From Candidatus Saccharimonadota bacterium (GTDB taxonomy: Bacteria; Patescibacteriota; Saccharimonadia; Saccharimonadales; Saccharimonadaceae), in NCBI GenBank assembly GCA_024699125.1, contig JAILQE010000012.1:90263-154262 (forward strand): a stretch of 64,000 nucleotides of DNA. The letters are read 5' to 3'. Position 1 is the stretch's first letter, and each line of letters opens with the position of its first letter. Below are positions 36,730-47,436 of this stretch, one piece after another. Position numbers and translations under genes: made by a program. The notes beneath the pieces are model-generated. The model made no database searches. It was not told the DNA's origin and saw only the letters and a program-made list of their open reading frames with translations.

Positions 36730-38070
36730 TTAATCCATTAGCGATTCAAAATAAAGTCTTAATTCTTCGGCCACGAACTGGTCTTTGTCTTTAACTGCCT
36801 CGAGCTCGGCCATGAATTTTGGCGCGCGTTTTTCTAGTTTAGCGCGGCGATAATCCTGCCATTTTTTTGCTTCGGCTTCGGTCAAAGATTTTGGGAAGTT
36901 CTTTGCTTTGTAGTGTAGTAATAATTCCGGCAGACGTTCGTCCGTGAAGTCTGGATGAAAATCAACGAGCTGTTCCCCGTTTGCGGCTGCCACGGCCTGG
37001 CAACGCGTGCGATCGCGGTCATCCAAAAATCCGTCATACAGGGCATTTTCAGCATCTTCGGCCGGCGGAAATTCTGGCATGTTCTCGTTTTTCTCACGCA
37101 TTTGCTCGGCAAATTCCGGATGGTCTAACAAACTCTGTATATTCTTCTCTACCGTCGCGCGATCTAAGCCAATTTTTTGCCAGCCATCCGCTTTGTCCAA
37201 AACTGCGAGTGGTGCCACGGCTGGGCATTTATTAAAGCAAAGTTCTTTGACGGTCGGATAAAACGAAACGTTTTCGCCGGCTAGCATTTCGTCTAAGTTT
37301 TTGCGAAGATCAAACACCAAAATGTTGCCGTTTCTTGCCGTAGTCAAAGGGAACGCCACCGTGGTTTTATTAAATTCGGAACTGTATTTGCCGGAAGCAT
37401 ACACAAACGGATGCTTATTCTCGAGATTCACGAGTTTTTTGACATCGTTTTTCTTGCGCAGCTTAAATAAATAATCAAACAAATCCGGTTGTTTAGATTT
37501 AATCAAGTCGGCCACGGCGATTGTGGCATAAACGTCCGCCAAAGCATCATGCGCATGCTCATGTTCGATGCCGTTTAATTTAGTAATTAGCTCTAGGCGG
37601 TTGGTTGGTTTGCCGTCTTCGGTGAATGGCCAGTTAATTCCCTCCGGGCGCAGCGCGCGCGTGAGGCGCACGACGTCGAGAAAATCCCAACGGCTGCGGT
37701 CATCTTTCCATTGCCACTCGTATGGGTCGCGGAAGGTGCGCCAAAAGAGATTGCGCATAAATTCGTCATCAAAACGCACGGTATTGTAGCCCACGGCCAC
37801 CGTGCCGGGCGTAAAAATTTCTTCGGCCACGTATTTAGAAAACTCGGCCTCAGAAATACCGTCACGCATAGTATCTTGCGGCGTGATTTTAGTTACCATG
37901 ATGGCGCCAGGACTTGGCAAAATATCGTCGGATAGTTTCACCAAAATATTTACCGGCTCGCCCATTGGCTTCAAATTCATATCGGTGCGCTGGCCCGCAA
38001 ATTGCATGATGCGGTCTTCGCGCGAGTTCAAGCCCGAAGTCTCAAGATCATAAAAGAAGAAATTTTGCAT
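36730..38070 (-). CDS. sbcB: Exodeoxyribonuclease I
   Basis: FFFYDLETSGLNSREDRIMQFAGQRTDMNLKP; VGYNTVRFDDEFMRNLFWRTFRDPYEWQWK; HDALADVYATIAVA. Confidence 0.92.
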   Translation of the reverse strand: MQNFFFYDLETSGLNSREDRIMQFAGQRTDMNLKPMGEPVNILVKLSDDILPSPGAIMVTKITPQDTMRDGISEAEFSKYVAEEIFTPGTVAVGYNTVRFDDEFMRNLFWRTFRDPYEWQWKDDRSRWDFLDVVRLTRALRPEGINWPFTEDGKPTNRLELITKLNGIEHEHAHDALADVYATIAVADLIKSKQPDLFDYLFKLRKKNDVKKLVNLENKHPFVYASGKYSSEFNKTTVAFPLTTARNGNILVFDLRKNLDEMLAGENVSFYPTVKELCFNKCPAVAPLAVLDKADGWQKIGLDRATVEKNIQSLLDHPEFAEQMREKNENMPEFPPAEDAENALYDGFLDDRDRTRCQAVAAANGEQLVDFHPDFTDERLPELLLHYKAKNFPKSLTEAEAKKWQDYRRAKLEKRAPKFMAELEAVKDKDQFVAEELRLYFESLMD

Positions 38071-38125
38071 AACACAATTATAGCACGCGGGATTCGCGTG
38101 CTACAACCGCTGCAGTTTTAGGCTT

Positions 38126-41100
38126 TTAGTTCCAGGATGGCTCAACGATATTGTTGGTGCCGTGAGTGTTTGAAACGATGAAGTTGTCGTGATCGGTTAC
38201 TTTTGAAACGTCCCATCCACTAATGTCGCCGATATACCACGTGGTGGCTTCATAACCAGCGCCGGCAAACATGCCAGACATATTCTCTACTTTGCTAGTA
38301 TCCCATCCGCTAAGATCACCCACGTTAAACGCGTCAGCCGCGGCGCCAGTACCATTAAACATGCCGGCCATACTAACAACGTTCTTAGTATCCCATCCAC
38401 TAAGGTTGCCAAGATCAACCGCTGCAGCGTTCATCCCAAACGAAGCAAATGCACCACTCAGGGATGATATGTTACCGATATTAAGCCCGCCCAAACCTAT
38501 AACTCTTACTGTACCGGTAGCGTTATATCCGAAGCCAGAGAACGCAATGCTGCCAGTAAAATTGCTCGTATTCCATCCACTTATATCAAGTGTAATGTTA
38601 ATCTTGGCTCCGTAACCAGAGAATCCAATAGAGCTCGTAATATTGCTTACATCCCAGTTCGAAAGATTACATGTATAACTTTCGACCTTGCTACTATCAA
38701 CATACGGCATGACGCCCCTGTTCGAATCGTTGAGACCTCTCCAGGACGGAAGATTTAAGGTGAATTCACGTGCACTATTTCCGGTTCCACTAAAGATACT
38801 ACTAGTGACGGCTCCGTTGATATTCCAGTTAGGGAGGCTAATGGTACAGGTGTCGGAGTTTAAGCACATAGCGGAGAACATGCTCTTCATACTTGCGCCT
38901 TCGGCTATTGTCCAGCCACTAATGCTAAAGTCAACATTCGTTTTATACATCGAGACGCTACCGAACATACTTTCAAAATCTGCCACGTTACTGACGTCCC
39001 ATCCGCTAATATCACCGATGTTATAGGTATTAGCATATCCGCCTGATCCAGCAAACATACTCTTCATGCTGACTACACCGCTTACATCCCAGCTATCTAG
39101 TCCTACGATTTCGAACTTTTGTACGCCAGACCCGCCAGCTGCACCACTGAATAGATTGTTCATGCTTACGCCACTATCTTTAAGTAGCCAGCCATCCACA
39201 ATAACCTTCCAGTTAGTTGCGTTACTACCGCCACCGCCAAATACGTTGGTTATCGAGGTTGCTTTGCGCAAATCCCAACCCGTGAAGTCGATTGTCCAGT
39301 TGGTCGCAGAGCTGCCAGCCCCACCCACAATACTACCAACGGTAGTAACATTACTCGTGTTCCAACCGCTCATATCGATATAGAAGGTACCAGTGTTGCT
39401 GCTGTTGGTGCCACTAAACAAGCTGGAAATCGTTGTTAGACTTTCTAGATTCCAACCATGGACGTCAAGAGTAAACGGATTCGCGTTCGAGAAGCCTCCA
39501 CCATAGAAATATAATGATTCTACTTTACTTACATCCCAGCTCGACAGATCAAGTTCCCAGCTTTGCACTTTGCTACCAGCCCCACCAAATAGACCTGACA
39601 TATTTGTAACACTTGATGTATCCATGCCATGGAAATCATGTTCCCAGACAGTGGCGTTGTACACGGCGCCACCGAATAAGTTGTAAAGACTCGTATTATT
39701 GCTACTATTAAGATTTCTAAGATTAATTCTGTAGGTTTTTGCCGACGCACCGGAACCAGCAAACATGCTTGCCATACTAGTAACGCCTACAGCATTCCAT
39801 GTGCTTAGGTCGACGGACCATACCGTATTATTGCCGGAGTTGCCACTACCAGAGCCAGCGAACATACTTTCTAGGTCTGCGGCGCCAATAATATCCCAGT
39901 TGCTCACATTTGGCGACCACGTTACTGCGTTACGACCCGTATTACTAAATATGGACCCTATCTTGATTGGGTTATTAATGTCCCATTCGCTCATGTTTAG
40001 TGTCCACGCGGTTGCATTATCGCCAGCGCCATTAAAGAGATACGAACTATTACCTGACATATCTTCTATGCTGTCCGGGCTCCAGCCAACTAGGCTTAAT
40101 GTATAAGTTGTGGCATTCGGGCCAGTATTAGCAAAGAGATTGCGCATATTTATAATGTTTTCAATGTTCCAGTTGTCTAGAATTAGGGTCCAGGTAGTGG
40201 CATTGTTGCCGGCCTGGTTAAACATGTAGGATTCTGAGCCACTCATATCCCGCATATTTGTCAAATTCCATCCATTAAGGTCGAGCGACCATGTGGTAGA
40301 ATTTAGACCCGCCGATTCAAACATGCTCTTCATGGCAACAACATTCGACATATTCCAACCACTGAGATCCATAGACCAGTTTGTCGCCCTCGTCATGAAT
40401 TTATTGAACATATTACTCATATTAGTAACTCTGCCAACATTCAGGTTTTCGAGCCCCTCAATTGTCCATACGGTAGAATAATAAGAATAATAAGAAGTAC
40501 TACCTGCCTCTTCAAACATTCCCGCCATGCTAGACACGCGACTAGTATCCCATCCGCTAATATTCAAGTCCCATGATCTGGCCGGATAATAATAGTAGTT
40601 GTTGCCAGTGTAGGCGAACATATATGCCATATTCACGGCTTTGTCGATATTCCATGAACTGAGATCAAGGCTCCAAACCAAATTGTCACTAGTTTCGGTA
40701 CCTGTATGATAGAACATGTACGACATATCAACTACATTACTCATATCCCAACTACTAAGATCAAGCGTCCATCTTCGTACGTAGGCAGTTCCATTAATCC
40801 ATCTACTGTCTGAGTACCCAGAGATATATTCTGTATATGTATAGTAATAGAACATGTGCGAAGCGTTTATGACTTTGCTCATATTAATATTAGCTAAACC
40901 AGTGATAGCGCTCGAACGATTGGCGAACCAGTATGCCGTGCTAATAGGCTCATAGTCGTGGAATGATTCAGAAATGTTGATTGTACTGCCGGCATAATCC
41001 GTCGTCCATTCAGGTTGGTTGCTTTCCGATGCTAACAGTGGCACATCGTAGACTCTACTAATTATGGTTTCACCAATATTATCGGTGTAAGTGTCACCCA

Positions 41101-43543
41101 CGACATATTCATTAGTATCGTATACAAAATTCAGGTTATCGTTTTCCCCCAAGATTGCCTTTGCGGAAGCAATAGTATTACCGCTTGCGCTGCCCGGTTT
41201 TACGACGCAACGAACATGCTGGAACGATGTGGTTGGTAATTGATAGGTGCTACCACCGGAAGATTCAGCATAACTTTTCCCATAGTTCGAGCTGCTAGTG
41301 CTAGTGTTTTTATATACTGCATCAGTCCAGTTATTATCATAAATGGTAAAGGTCCTGTAACGATAATAATTTGAGTAGCTATCGTTGAGCTCGCGATACG
41401 AATAGTACCCATAGTCATCATAAGAACGCCCACCAGGCATTTGCCAGCCTTTTGGACAAATCGACGAATGCTTAGGGCTATTAGTGCCAACTGATGCGGC
41501 ATAGTAGTTATACGAATTACCCACAAGCCTTTGGCTAGAGTCCGTAGTTTCGTTATCTACGTAATATTGCGCCGTGGTGGTCGATTCGATTGGGTCACTT
41601 ATCGCAGGAAGCACGAAATCTGTCGTCGTGTTTGTATCATTAGGAGTCAAGGTTAATTCAGTAGCACCATCACCAAGTCTTAGGCCTTCTATCATCCAGC
41701 AAGTCGCAGACGAGCCTTCGCTATAGCGTTTAAATTTTGCAACTTTATAGATTTTACCATCGCGCGTATCCATTAAGTCGATTGATGCATTCACGGATAC
41801 TGCTGCGCAGATAGAGCCGGTCATGTCTTGCATAGCATAATGCTCGCCGTCGACTTTCTCTTTACCGGCAGCCTCGAAAGCCTCTTCGAAACTATGCTCG
41901 ACGGAGCCCCAAATCGCATAGAAGTTGTTTGCGGTGCTCGTATTCGTAATCAATGTATCACCAGGCTGATATTCTGGTTCTGAGGCGTTCGGATCTGTGG
42001 CCCAACCGAGGAAACCAACTGTATCGAGCGGGGGCATAACGTCTGTTCCCATAGCCCTTGCACGAATGCTTGCATCGGCACCACCCCAGCTGGCTGGTTC
42101 ATACTGATAGTAGATATCGTTGGTCCCATTATTCATATAATATACGAATGGGTACACACTCGTCCTTAGTGCTACGCATCGAATCGACGCGAAGGCGTTG
42201 GCGTAAATATACCCATCGCTCAACGATGAGATGCCATAGATGATATTGTCTGGGCCGGCAGACAATTCCATTGTTCCGTTAAGAGTAATATATTTAGCGG
42301 AATTATATGTGGATCCGCTTTCGTTCACTGATATATTGGACTCGTAAGGAAGCGCAGAAATATATATCGGAGCAGCCCCCATAATATTGTAGTTCTCAAC
42401 TAGCTTGTCTAGGCTATACTGTTCGTCAACGGAGTCGCCACTAGTATTCCTGTCTGGTAGACGCCAACCCTTTGGACAAACCGCCGCCATGAGAGATGCG
42501 GATCTGGTAGGATATCTACCTCCTATTATATAATGCCAGTTCTCGCTATCGGCATCCAAATCTTCGGTTGATTTTAGGCTTTCTTTCAATCTGAATATCC
42601 CATTTGATGCATACGAGCCTCCTTCGACATATGTATCAGGATCAATATTGCTTGGGTAAACTACCCCGTTAGACCCATTCCATGTCGTGCCGGATTTTTC
42701 TATCTCATCCACCCTTTGAGACGCTACATTTATCGTGACTGGGCTTACGGTGTTGGATGTGTCAGGATAGAGTGTCACGCTTGGCGCCGTAAGCTCAAAG
42801 TTGAGGTTTTGTGTCATCCAGACGTTACCATCTTGGAGTTTGGCTACCCAATATTTTTTGTTATCGCGCTTATCAATAAGCTGATATTGTTCTTCCATCT
42901 CCATACTAGCGTAGACATCATCGTTAATATCCTGCATGTAGCGAGTGGTGGCGATGGTGTCTGGAATTGGGTTTGCGATAGCGGTGAATGTGACCGTGTT
43001 GCGATATTCGCCAGGGGCCTGGAATTGATTAGCGCGAGCACCAATCAAGAATGGAATCTCGTCGTTGGCTGGGTCGGTAGTGGTTTTAATAAGGACTGGT
43101 ACAAGCGAGGTGAAGTTTGGAATACCATTATAGGTCTCACCATGGTCAGTTGAAAAACCCCAGGTACGATCCTGAGTAATTTCGCTAACAATAATACCTG
43201 GCTCGATACTAGAGAAGACGTCTTGCCTACCGTCGCCTTCTTCATCGATACGAATAAGGTCGCTAGTGTTGCTTTCTAGGCTACCGGCAACAGCATTAAC
43301 CGTGTAGCCGGACTCACTGTTAGTAGAAACGAGAACATTAATTTCGTTACTATTATCAGCGGTGCCTGGGAGCAAGTTATCAATTGAAACATCAGAAGAA
43401 GAAATCGAAATTGACAACATCTGCGAGATTGAAAATTCAATATAGGCGTCTTTGCGACTAGAAAGGGCATGCGCCGCGATGCCGGCAAAAATCACCACCA
43501 TAGTTACTATAGGGAGTAACAGCTTAGCATAACCCTTTTTCAT
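38126..43543 (-). CDS. Giant secreted/anchored surface protein: FISUMP-like domains, InlB-like unit and a long array of BspA-like (DUF285) repeats
   Basis: N-terminal hydrophobic segment; two ICPKGW..P/VCPKGWRLPD units; dozens of LSGWDxSNVxxMxxMFxGAG repeats. Confidence 0.88.
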   Translation of the reverse strand: MKKGYAKLLLPIVTMVVIFAGIAAHALSSRKDAYIEFSISQMLSISISSSDVSIDNLLPGTADNSNEINVLVSTNSESGYTVNAVAGSLESNTSDLIRIDEEGDGRQDVFSSIEPGIIVSEITQDRTWGFSTDHGETYNGIPNFTSLVPVLIKTTTDPANDEIPFLIGARANQFQAPGEYRNTVTFTAIANPIPDTIATTRYMQDINDDVYASMEMEEQYQLIDKRDNKKYWVAKLQDGNVWMTQNLNFELTAPSVTLYPDTSNTVSPVTINVASQRVDEIEKSGTTWNGSNGVVYPSNIDPDTYVEGGSYASNGIFRLKESLKSTEDLDADSENWHYIIGGRYPTRSASLMAAVCPKGWRLPDRNTSGDSVDEQYSLDKLVENYNIMGAAPIYISALPYESNISVNESGSTYNSAKYITLNGTMELSAGPDNIIYGISSLSDGYIYANAFASIRCVALRTSVYPFVYYMNNGTNDIYYQYEPASWGGADASIRARAMGTDVMPPLDTVGFLGWATDPNASEPEYQPGDTLITNTSTANNFYAIWGSVEHSFEEAFEAAGKEKVDGEHYAMQDMTGSICAAVSVNASIDLMDTRDGKIYKVAKFKRYSEGSSATCWMIEGLRLGDGATELTLTPNDTNTTTDFVLPAISDPIESTTTAQYYVDNETTDSSQRLVGNSYNYYAASVGTNSPKHSSICPKGWQMPGGRSYDDYGYYSYRELNDSYSNYYRYRTFTIYDNNWTDAVYKNTSTSSSNYGKSYAESSGGSTYQLPTTSFQHVRCVVKPGSASGNTIASAKAILGENDNLNFVYDTNEYVVGDTYTDNIGETIISRVYDVPLLASESNQPEWTTDYAGSTINISESFHDYEPISTAYWFANRSSAITGLANINMSKVINASHMFYYYTYTEYISGYSDSRWINGTAYVRRWTLDLSSWDMSNVVDMSYMFYHTGTETSDNLVWSLDLSSWNIDKAVNMAYMFAYTGNNYYYYPARSWDLNISGWDTSRVSSMAGMFEEAGSTSYYSYYSTVWTIEGLENLNVGRVTNMSNMFNKFMTRATNWSMDLSGWNMSNVVAMKSMFESAGLNSTTWSLDLNGWNLTNMRDMSGSESYMFNQAGNNATTWTLILDNWNIENIINMRNLFANTGPNATTYTLSLVGWSPDSIEDMSGNSSYLFNGAGDNATAWTLNMSEWDINNPIKIGSIFSNTGRNAVTWSPNVSNWDIIGAADLESMFAGSGSGNSGNNTVWSVDLSTWNAVGVTSMASMFAGSGASAKTYRINLRNLNSSNNTSLYNLFGGAVYNATVWEHDFHGMDTSSVTNMSGLFGGAGSKVQSWELDLSSWDVSKVESLYFYGGGFSNANPFTLDVHGWNLESLTTISSLFSGTNSSNTGTFYIDMSGWNTSNVTTVGSIVGGAGSSATNWTIDFTGWDLRKATSITNVFGGGGSNATNWKVIVDGWLLKDSGVSMNNLFSGAAGGSGVQKFEIVGLDSWDVSGVVSMKSMFAGSGGYANTYNIGDISGWDVSNVADFESMFGSVSMYKTNVDFSISGWTIAEGASMKSMFSAMCLNSDTCTISLPNWNINGAVTSSIFSGTGNSAREFTLNLPSWRGLNDSNRGVMPYVDSSKVESYTCNLSNWDVSNITSSIGFSGYGAKINITLDISGWNTSNFTGSIAFSGFGYNATGTVRVIGLGGLNIGNISSLSGAFASFGMNAAAVDLGNLSGWDTKNVVSMAGMFNGTGAAADAFNVGDLSGWDTSKVENMSGMFAGAGYEATTWYIGDISGWDVSKVTDHDNFIVSNTHGTNNIVEPSWN

Positions 43544-43612
43544 ACTTTTTATTATAGCATAAGTTTTAAGTCGCAATGACTTTTTTGCAGATTTTGCCGA
43601 AAAACTTGGTAA

Positions 43613-44428
43613 TTATTTCTTCAAATATTCGACTGCGGCGAGAGCGGCAGCGGCGCCATCGGCGGCAGCGGTGATGGCTTGCTTAGTAGAACCCGAGCGT
43701 ACGTCGCCGGCGGCAAAGATGCCTGGCGCAGCAGCATAGTCGCGAGTTTTAATGTAGCCTTTTTCATCCAACAAATCAGACGGCAAAAATGTAGTAGCTG
43801 GGCGCTTGCCAATAAACACAAACACGCCATCAAGTGCGTCTAGCTCGGCCTTGGTTGGCATGGCATTTTCGTGAATTTCGATGTTCCCTGCGGCTTTGAT
43901 TTTATCCACCAAAACGGCGTCGGCTTTGAGCCCGCTGTGACTATATAAAACTATATGATTAACAATCTCAGACAAATACAAAGCTTCCTGCACGGCCGAA
44001 TTACCACCGCCAATCACGGCGATGTTTTTGCCTTTATAAAGTGGTGCGTCACAAATTGCGCAATAAGAAATCGGCGAAGTAGTGTCAAGTTCCAAGGTTT
44101 TTGGCTCGGAGCCAGTGGCCACCAACACAGCGCGTGTAGCAACCGGCTCGCCGTCAATTATTATTTCTAAACCCGTCTCACCGGCCGCAATTTTTTCACA
44201 AGTGCCATAGGAGATTTTGGCGCCCGCCTCATTGGCTTGTTTTTTCAAATTCTCGGCTAGATCTGCACCAGCACCCACGAAACCAGGATAATTTTCAATG
44301 CGATCAATTTCGGTTAAAGCCCCGCCGATTTTGGCTTTTTCGAAAACTTCAGTTTTTACGCCAGCACGCGCAGCATAAATTGCTGCCGTCAAAGCTGCCG
44401 GGCCCGAACCGATAATCGCAAGATCCAT
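43613..44428 (-). CDS. trxB: Thioredoxin reductase-like FAD/NAD(P) oxidoreductase
   Basis: IIGSGPAALTAAIYAARAG, SYCAICDAPLYKGKNIAVIGGGNSAVQEA, GIFAAGDVR. Confidence 0.92.
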   Translation of the reverse strand: MDLAIIGSGPAALTAAIYAARAGVKTEVFEKAKIGGALTEIDRIENYPGFVGAGADLAENLKKQANEAGAKISYGTCEKIAAGETGLEIIIDGEPVATRAVLVATGSEPKTLELDTTSPISYCAICDAPLYKGKNIAVIGGGNSAVQEALYLSEIVNHIVLYSHSGLKADAVLVDKIKAAGNIEIHENAMPTKAELDALDGVFVFIGKRPATTFLPSDLLDEKGYIKTRDYAAAPGIFAAGDVRSGSTKQAITAAADGAAAALAAVEYLKK

Positions 44429-45180
44429 TATTCAGCCTCCTCCGGAGTTGGTTCGGCGTCGTCGCCACTCATCATTGCATCATAATCAATTCCATAATAG
44501 GCATATTGGATTTTGGTACGAGCAAGATCAGCCTCGTCGGCAATGCGCTTCAACTCTTCGGTTTTATCTACGGCCATCACAATAAATTTCAATGGCTTAT
44601 TGTAACCACCACAAATTTCGCGTGAGCTACCGTAGGCCAATTCGCCCGGAATAGTAATTTCGCGGATGCCGCCGGTTTTCATACCAGCAACACCAAGCGA
44701 CCAGCCTTCGATCAAGCCCATTTCCGGATCAATGATTTTATCAAAGCGGCTAGAGTATTGGAAACTATCAAAAGTTGAATCAAACACAGTTTCGTCTGGA
44801 CACCAACCCACATAGTAAGCGAGATAATTTGTATCATCATCGCCAATTACATGGCCGTAACCTTCTTTAAGATCGCGAGTAACGATGCCGCCTTCATTAG
44901 CTGAGGCCTCGTTAAAGGCTTTGACTTCAGACTTATAGTTCACGAATTCATGATAAAAATCGCGCGAAGCTTCTACAAGCGCATCGGTTTTGGTGCGGTA
45001 TTCTTCTTCGTATTTTGCTACTAAGGCCTGAGTTTCGGCGTCGAGATCGCTGCCCTCCGAATTCCCGCGCGACAAAACAATCGCAGCATAAGAAGCAATC
45101 ATTGAGCCGAGCATCAAAATAGCAATTGCGCCAATAATAATTCTCTGTTTGGTACTGGTTTTCAGTAAATCTTGGTCCAT
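44428..45180 (-). CDS. Membrane-anchored FKBP-type peptidyl-prolyl isomerase
   Basis: N-terminal TM; LIEGWSLGVAGMKTGGIREITIPGELAYGS; overlaps trxB start (TAATG). Confidence 0.88.
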   Translation of the reverse strand: MDQDLLKTSTKQRIIIGAIAILMLGSMIASYAAIVLSRGNSEGSDLDAETQALVAKYEEEYRTKTDALVEASRDFYHEFVNYKSEVKAFNEASANEGGIVTRDLKEGYGHVIGDDDTNYLAYYVGWCPDETVFDSTFDSFQYSSRFDKIIDPEMGLIEGWSLGVAGMKTGGIREITIPGELAYGSSREICGGYNKPLKFIVMAVDKTEELKRIADEADLARTKIQYAYYGIDYDAMMSGDDAEPTPEEAE

Positions 45181-45214
45181 TTCGTCTCCACTTTATTTTG
45201 TCTTATTATACCAA

Positions 45215-45248
45215 AAAAATAACCCCTTGCGGGGTTATTTTCTTTAGC
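45215..45248 (-). terminator. Terminator after rplO
   Basis: aataaccccttgcggggttatttt. Confidence 0.75.
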
Positions 45249-45254
45249 TTACAG

Positions 45255-45722
45255 TTATTTTTCAGCTTTCCTAGCAGGCTTCATTGGCACAGCAACTTTC
45301 TTGAAAGAGCCGCCAGCTTTTTCGATAGCTTCGATTGCGGTCTTTGAAGCAAATTGAGTTTCGAGTGCAATTTTTGCAGTGAGTTCGCCGCGAGTAATAA
45401 CCTTGACCTTTACGTATGGAGTAGAGATAAGGTTTTTGTCGGCGAGCACAAAGTTGTCAATGTTGCCAGTAAGCTCGTTCAAGCGATCGGTGTAGACAAC
45501 TTCAGCTTTGTCGTGCATGCTCTTGAAACCTTTGAGTTTTGGAATAGCTTGCATGATAGCGCGTTGACCACCCATGAAACCGGCAGCCATTTTGTGGTGA
45601 CCAGTACGGGATTTTTGACCCTTGGTACCACGACCAGCGGTTTTACCGAGGCCAGCGGAGATACCGCGGCCGCGGCGAGTTGGACGAGTGTTTTTCTCAA
45701 CTTGTAAATCGTTATACTTCAT
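45255..45722 (-). CDS. rplO: 50S ribosomal protein L15
   Basis: RRGRGISAGLGKTAGRGTKGQKSRTGHHK. Confidence 0.95.
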   Translation of the reverse strand: MKYNDLQVEKNTRPTRRGRGISAGLGKTAGRGTKGQKSRTGHHKMAAGFMGGQRAIMQAIPKLKGFKSMHDKAEVVYTDRLNELTGNIDNFVLADKNLISTPYVKVKVITRGELTAKIALETQFASKTAIEAIEKAGGSFKKVAVPMKPARKAEK

Positions 45723-46455
45723 TATTTAGCCTCCTTTTTAGCGGCAGCTTTTACAGCTTTCGCTTTTTTAGCGGCTGGTTTTTTAGCTTCGGCTTTTTCG
45801 GCTGGTTTAGCTTCTTTTACAGCTGGTTTTGCAGCGGCTTTAGGAGCTTCAACCTTAGCGCCTTTGTTCCATTCAGAACGTGGAACTTGGGCACGCAAAC
45901 CTTCGATTACAGCGTAAGCAATGTTAACTTTGTTGGTAGAACCGAGTGATTTAGAAATCAAGTTCTTAACACCGGTAAGGCCCATGATCGAACGGACGGT
46001 GCCACCAGCGATAATACCAGTACCAGGAGCAGCTGGCTTCATAAGCACATCAGCGCCGGTGACTTTGGTTTCAACTTCGTGGCAGATGGTTTCGCCATCC
46101 ATTGCAAAGGTCACCATGGTTTTCTTGGCTTTGGTGGTAGCTTTAGCGACAGCGGCGGTAACATCGTTACCTTTGGCTACGCCGATACCAACTTTGTTTT
46201 TGTGGTTACCCACAGCAACGAGAGCTTTGAAACGCATGCGGCGGCCACCAGCAACGGTGCGGGAAACGCGGTCAACAGCTATGGTGATTTCATCAAATTC
46301 TTTGGTGCAACATCGGCTTTGACGCGATCGCGGCGGTTGCGGCGATCCATTTTCTTGCCAGCAATGTCTTTAACTTCTTTTTTGGCAGCGACCTCGTCGG
46401 TCATTTTAAGGGTGCCGGATTTATTGATAACTTTTGGGGCTTTATCTTCAGACAT
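45722..46455 (-). pseudogene. rpsE: 30S ribosomal protein S5 with apparent -1 nt frameshift near 46299-46303
   Basis: 5' frame MSEDKAPKV...MDRRNRRDRVKADVAPK then NLMKSP*; in the next frame ...EFDEITIAVDRVSRTVAGGRRMRFKALVAVGNHKNKVG... continues S5. One extra A (T on plus) joins the frames. Confidence 0.9.
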
Positions 46456-46456
46456 A

Positions 46457-46786
46457 TTAAAACTCCAATCCTTCCTTGCGGGCAGCATCAGCTAAGGCAG
46501 CCATGCGACCAGCATATAGTTTTGAACCGCGGTCAAAGACAACTTTTTTGATCTTAACTGCTTTGGCAGCCTTGGCGATTAATTCACCAATTTTGGCAGC
46601 TTTTTCAGTTTTAGAACCGGTCATTTTGGCGCCGATAGTAGTGGCGTAGGCCAAAGTGACTTTTTTGTCATCGTCAATGATTTGAGCGGTGATGTGAAGA
46701 TTTGAAAAATGGACAGTAAGGCGTGGGCGTTCTGCAGTACCGTGAATCTTCGCACGGGTGCGGTTAGCTCTAAATTCAGCTTTCAT
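46457..46786 (-). CDS. rplR: 50S ribosomal protein L18
   Basis: [21 protein letters not shown]...[26 protein letters not shown]. Confidence 0.94.
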   Translation of the reverse strand: MKAEFRANRTRAKIHGTAERPRLTVHFSNLHITAQIIDDDKKVTLAYATTIGAKMTGSKTEKAAKIGELIAKAAKAVKIKKVVFDRGSKLYAGRMAALADAARKEGLEF

Positions 46787-47322
46787 TATTTCTTACCTGC
46801 CTTTCCAGCCTTACGGATGATAACTTCATCAACATATTTAATACCTTTGCCTTTGTATGGTTCAGGTTTCTTAAGGCTACGGATTTCAGCCGCGGCTTGG
46901 CCGACTTTTTGTTTGTCGATGCCAGAGACGGTGATCTCCATTTTATCGGTCTTCAGTTCGACGCCTTCTGGAGCAGTGTATTTAACAGGATGTGAAAAGC
47001 CAAGGGCCATTTCAATCTGTTTGCCACCGCCGGATAGACGGAAACCGACACCGTTAACTTCTAGTTTTTTCTCGAAGCCTTTGGTAACACCTTGAACGGC
47101 ATTGTTGATCAATGCGCGTTGCAAACCGTGCCAGGCACGAGATTTTGGTTCGTCATCTTTGCGGGTGACGACAATTTGAGTACCTTCGACCTTAGTTTCG
47201 GTCTGAGGTTGAACCGGGACAACGAGTGAACCTTTTGGTCCTGCGACAGTAATCTCTTTGTCGCCGACCGTGATTGTCACTCCCGCCGGAATCTCGATGG
47301 GTTGTTTTCCGATACGACTCAT
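46786..47322 (-). CDS. rplF: 50S ribosomal protein L6
   Basis: [31 protein letters not shown]...[25 protein letters not shown]. Confidence 0.96.
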   Translation of the reverse strand: MSRIGKQPIEIPAGVTITVGDKEITVAGPKGSLVVPVQPQTETKVEGTQIVVTRKDDEPKSRAWHGLQRALINNAVQGVTKGFEKKLEVNGVGFRLSGGGKQIEMALGFSHPVKYTAPEGVELKTDKMEITVSGIDKQKVGQAAAEIRSLKKPEPYKGKGIKYVDEVIIRKAGKAGKK

Positions 47323-47384
47323 AATTTTCCCTTAATGTTAATATCTTGTCCATTATATCACGAAAATGCTTTTATATCAAGAGA

Positions 47385-47420
47385 AAATCCCCTATTTTTA
47401 GGGGATTTTCAATTTCGCTA
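47385..47420. terminator. Terminator between surface gene and rplF
   Basis: gaaaatcccctatttttaggggattttc. Confidence 0.8.
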
Positions 47421-47436
47421 TATATAATATATATGC

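Noticed and set aside
46290-46310. Programmed -1 frameshift in rpsE
   Set aside because: No X_XXY_YYZ slippery heptamer at the junction; homopolymer error or true mutation is simpler. Kept as a finding only for verification.
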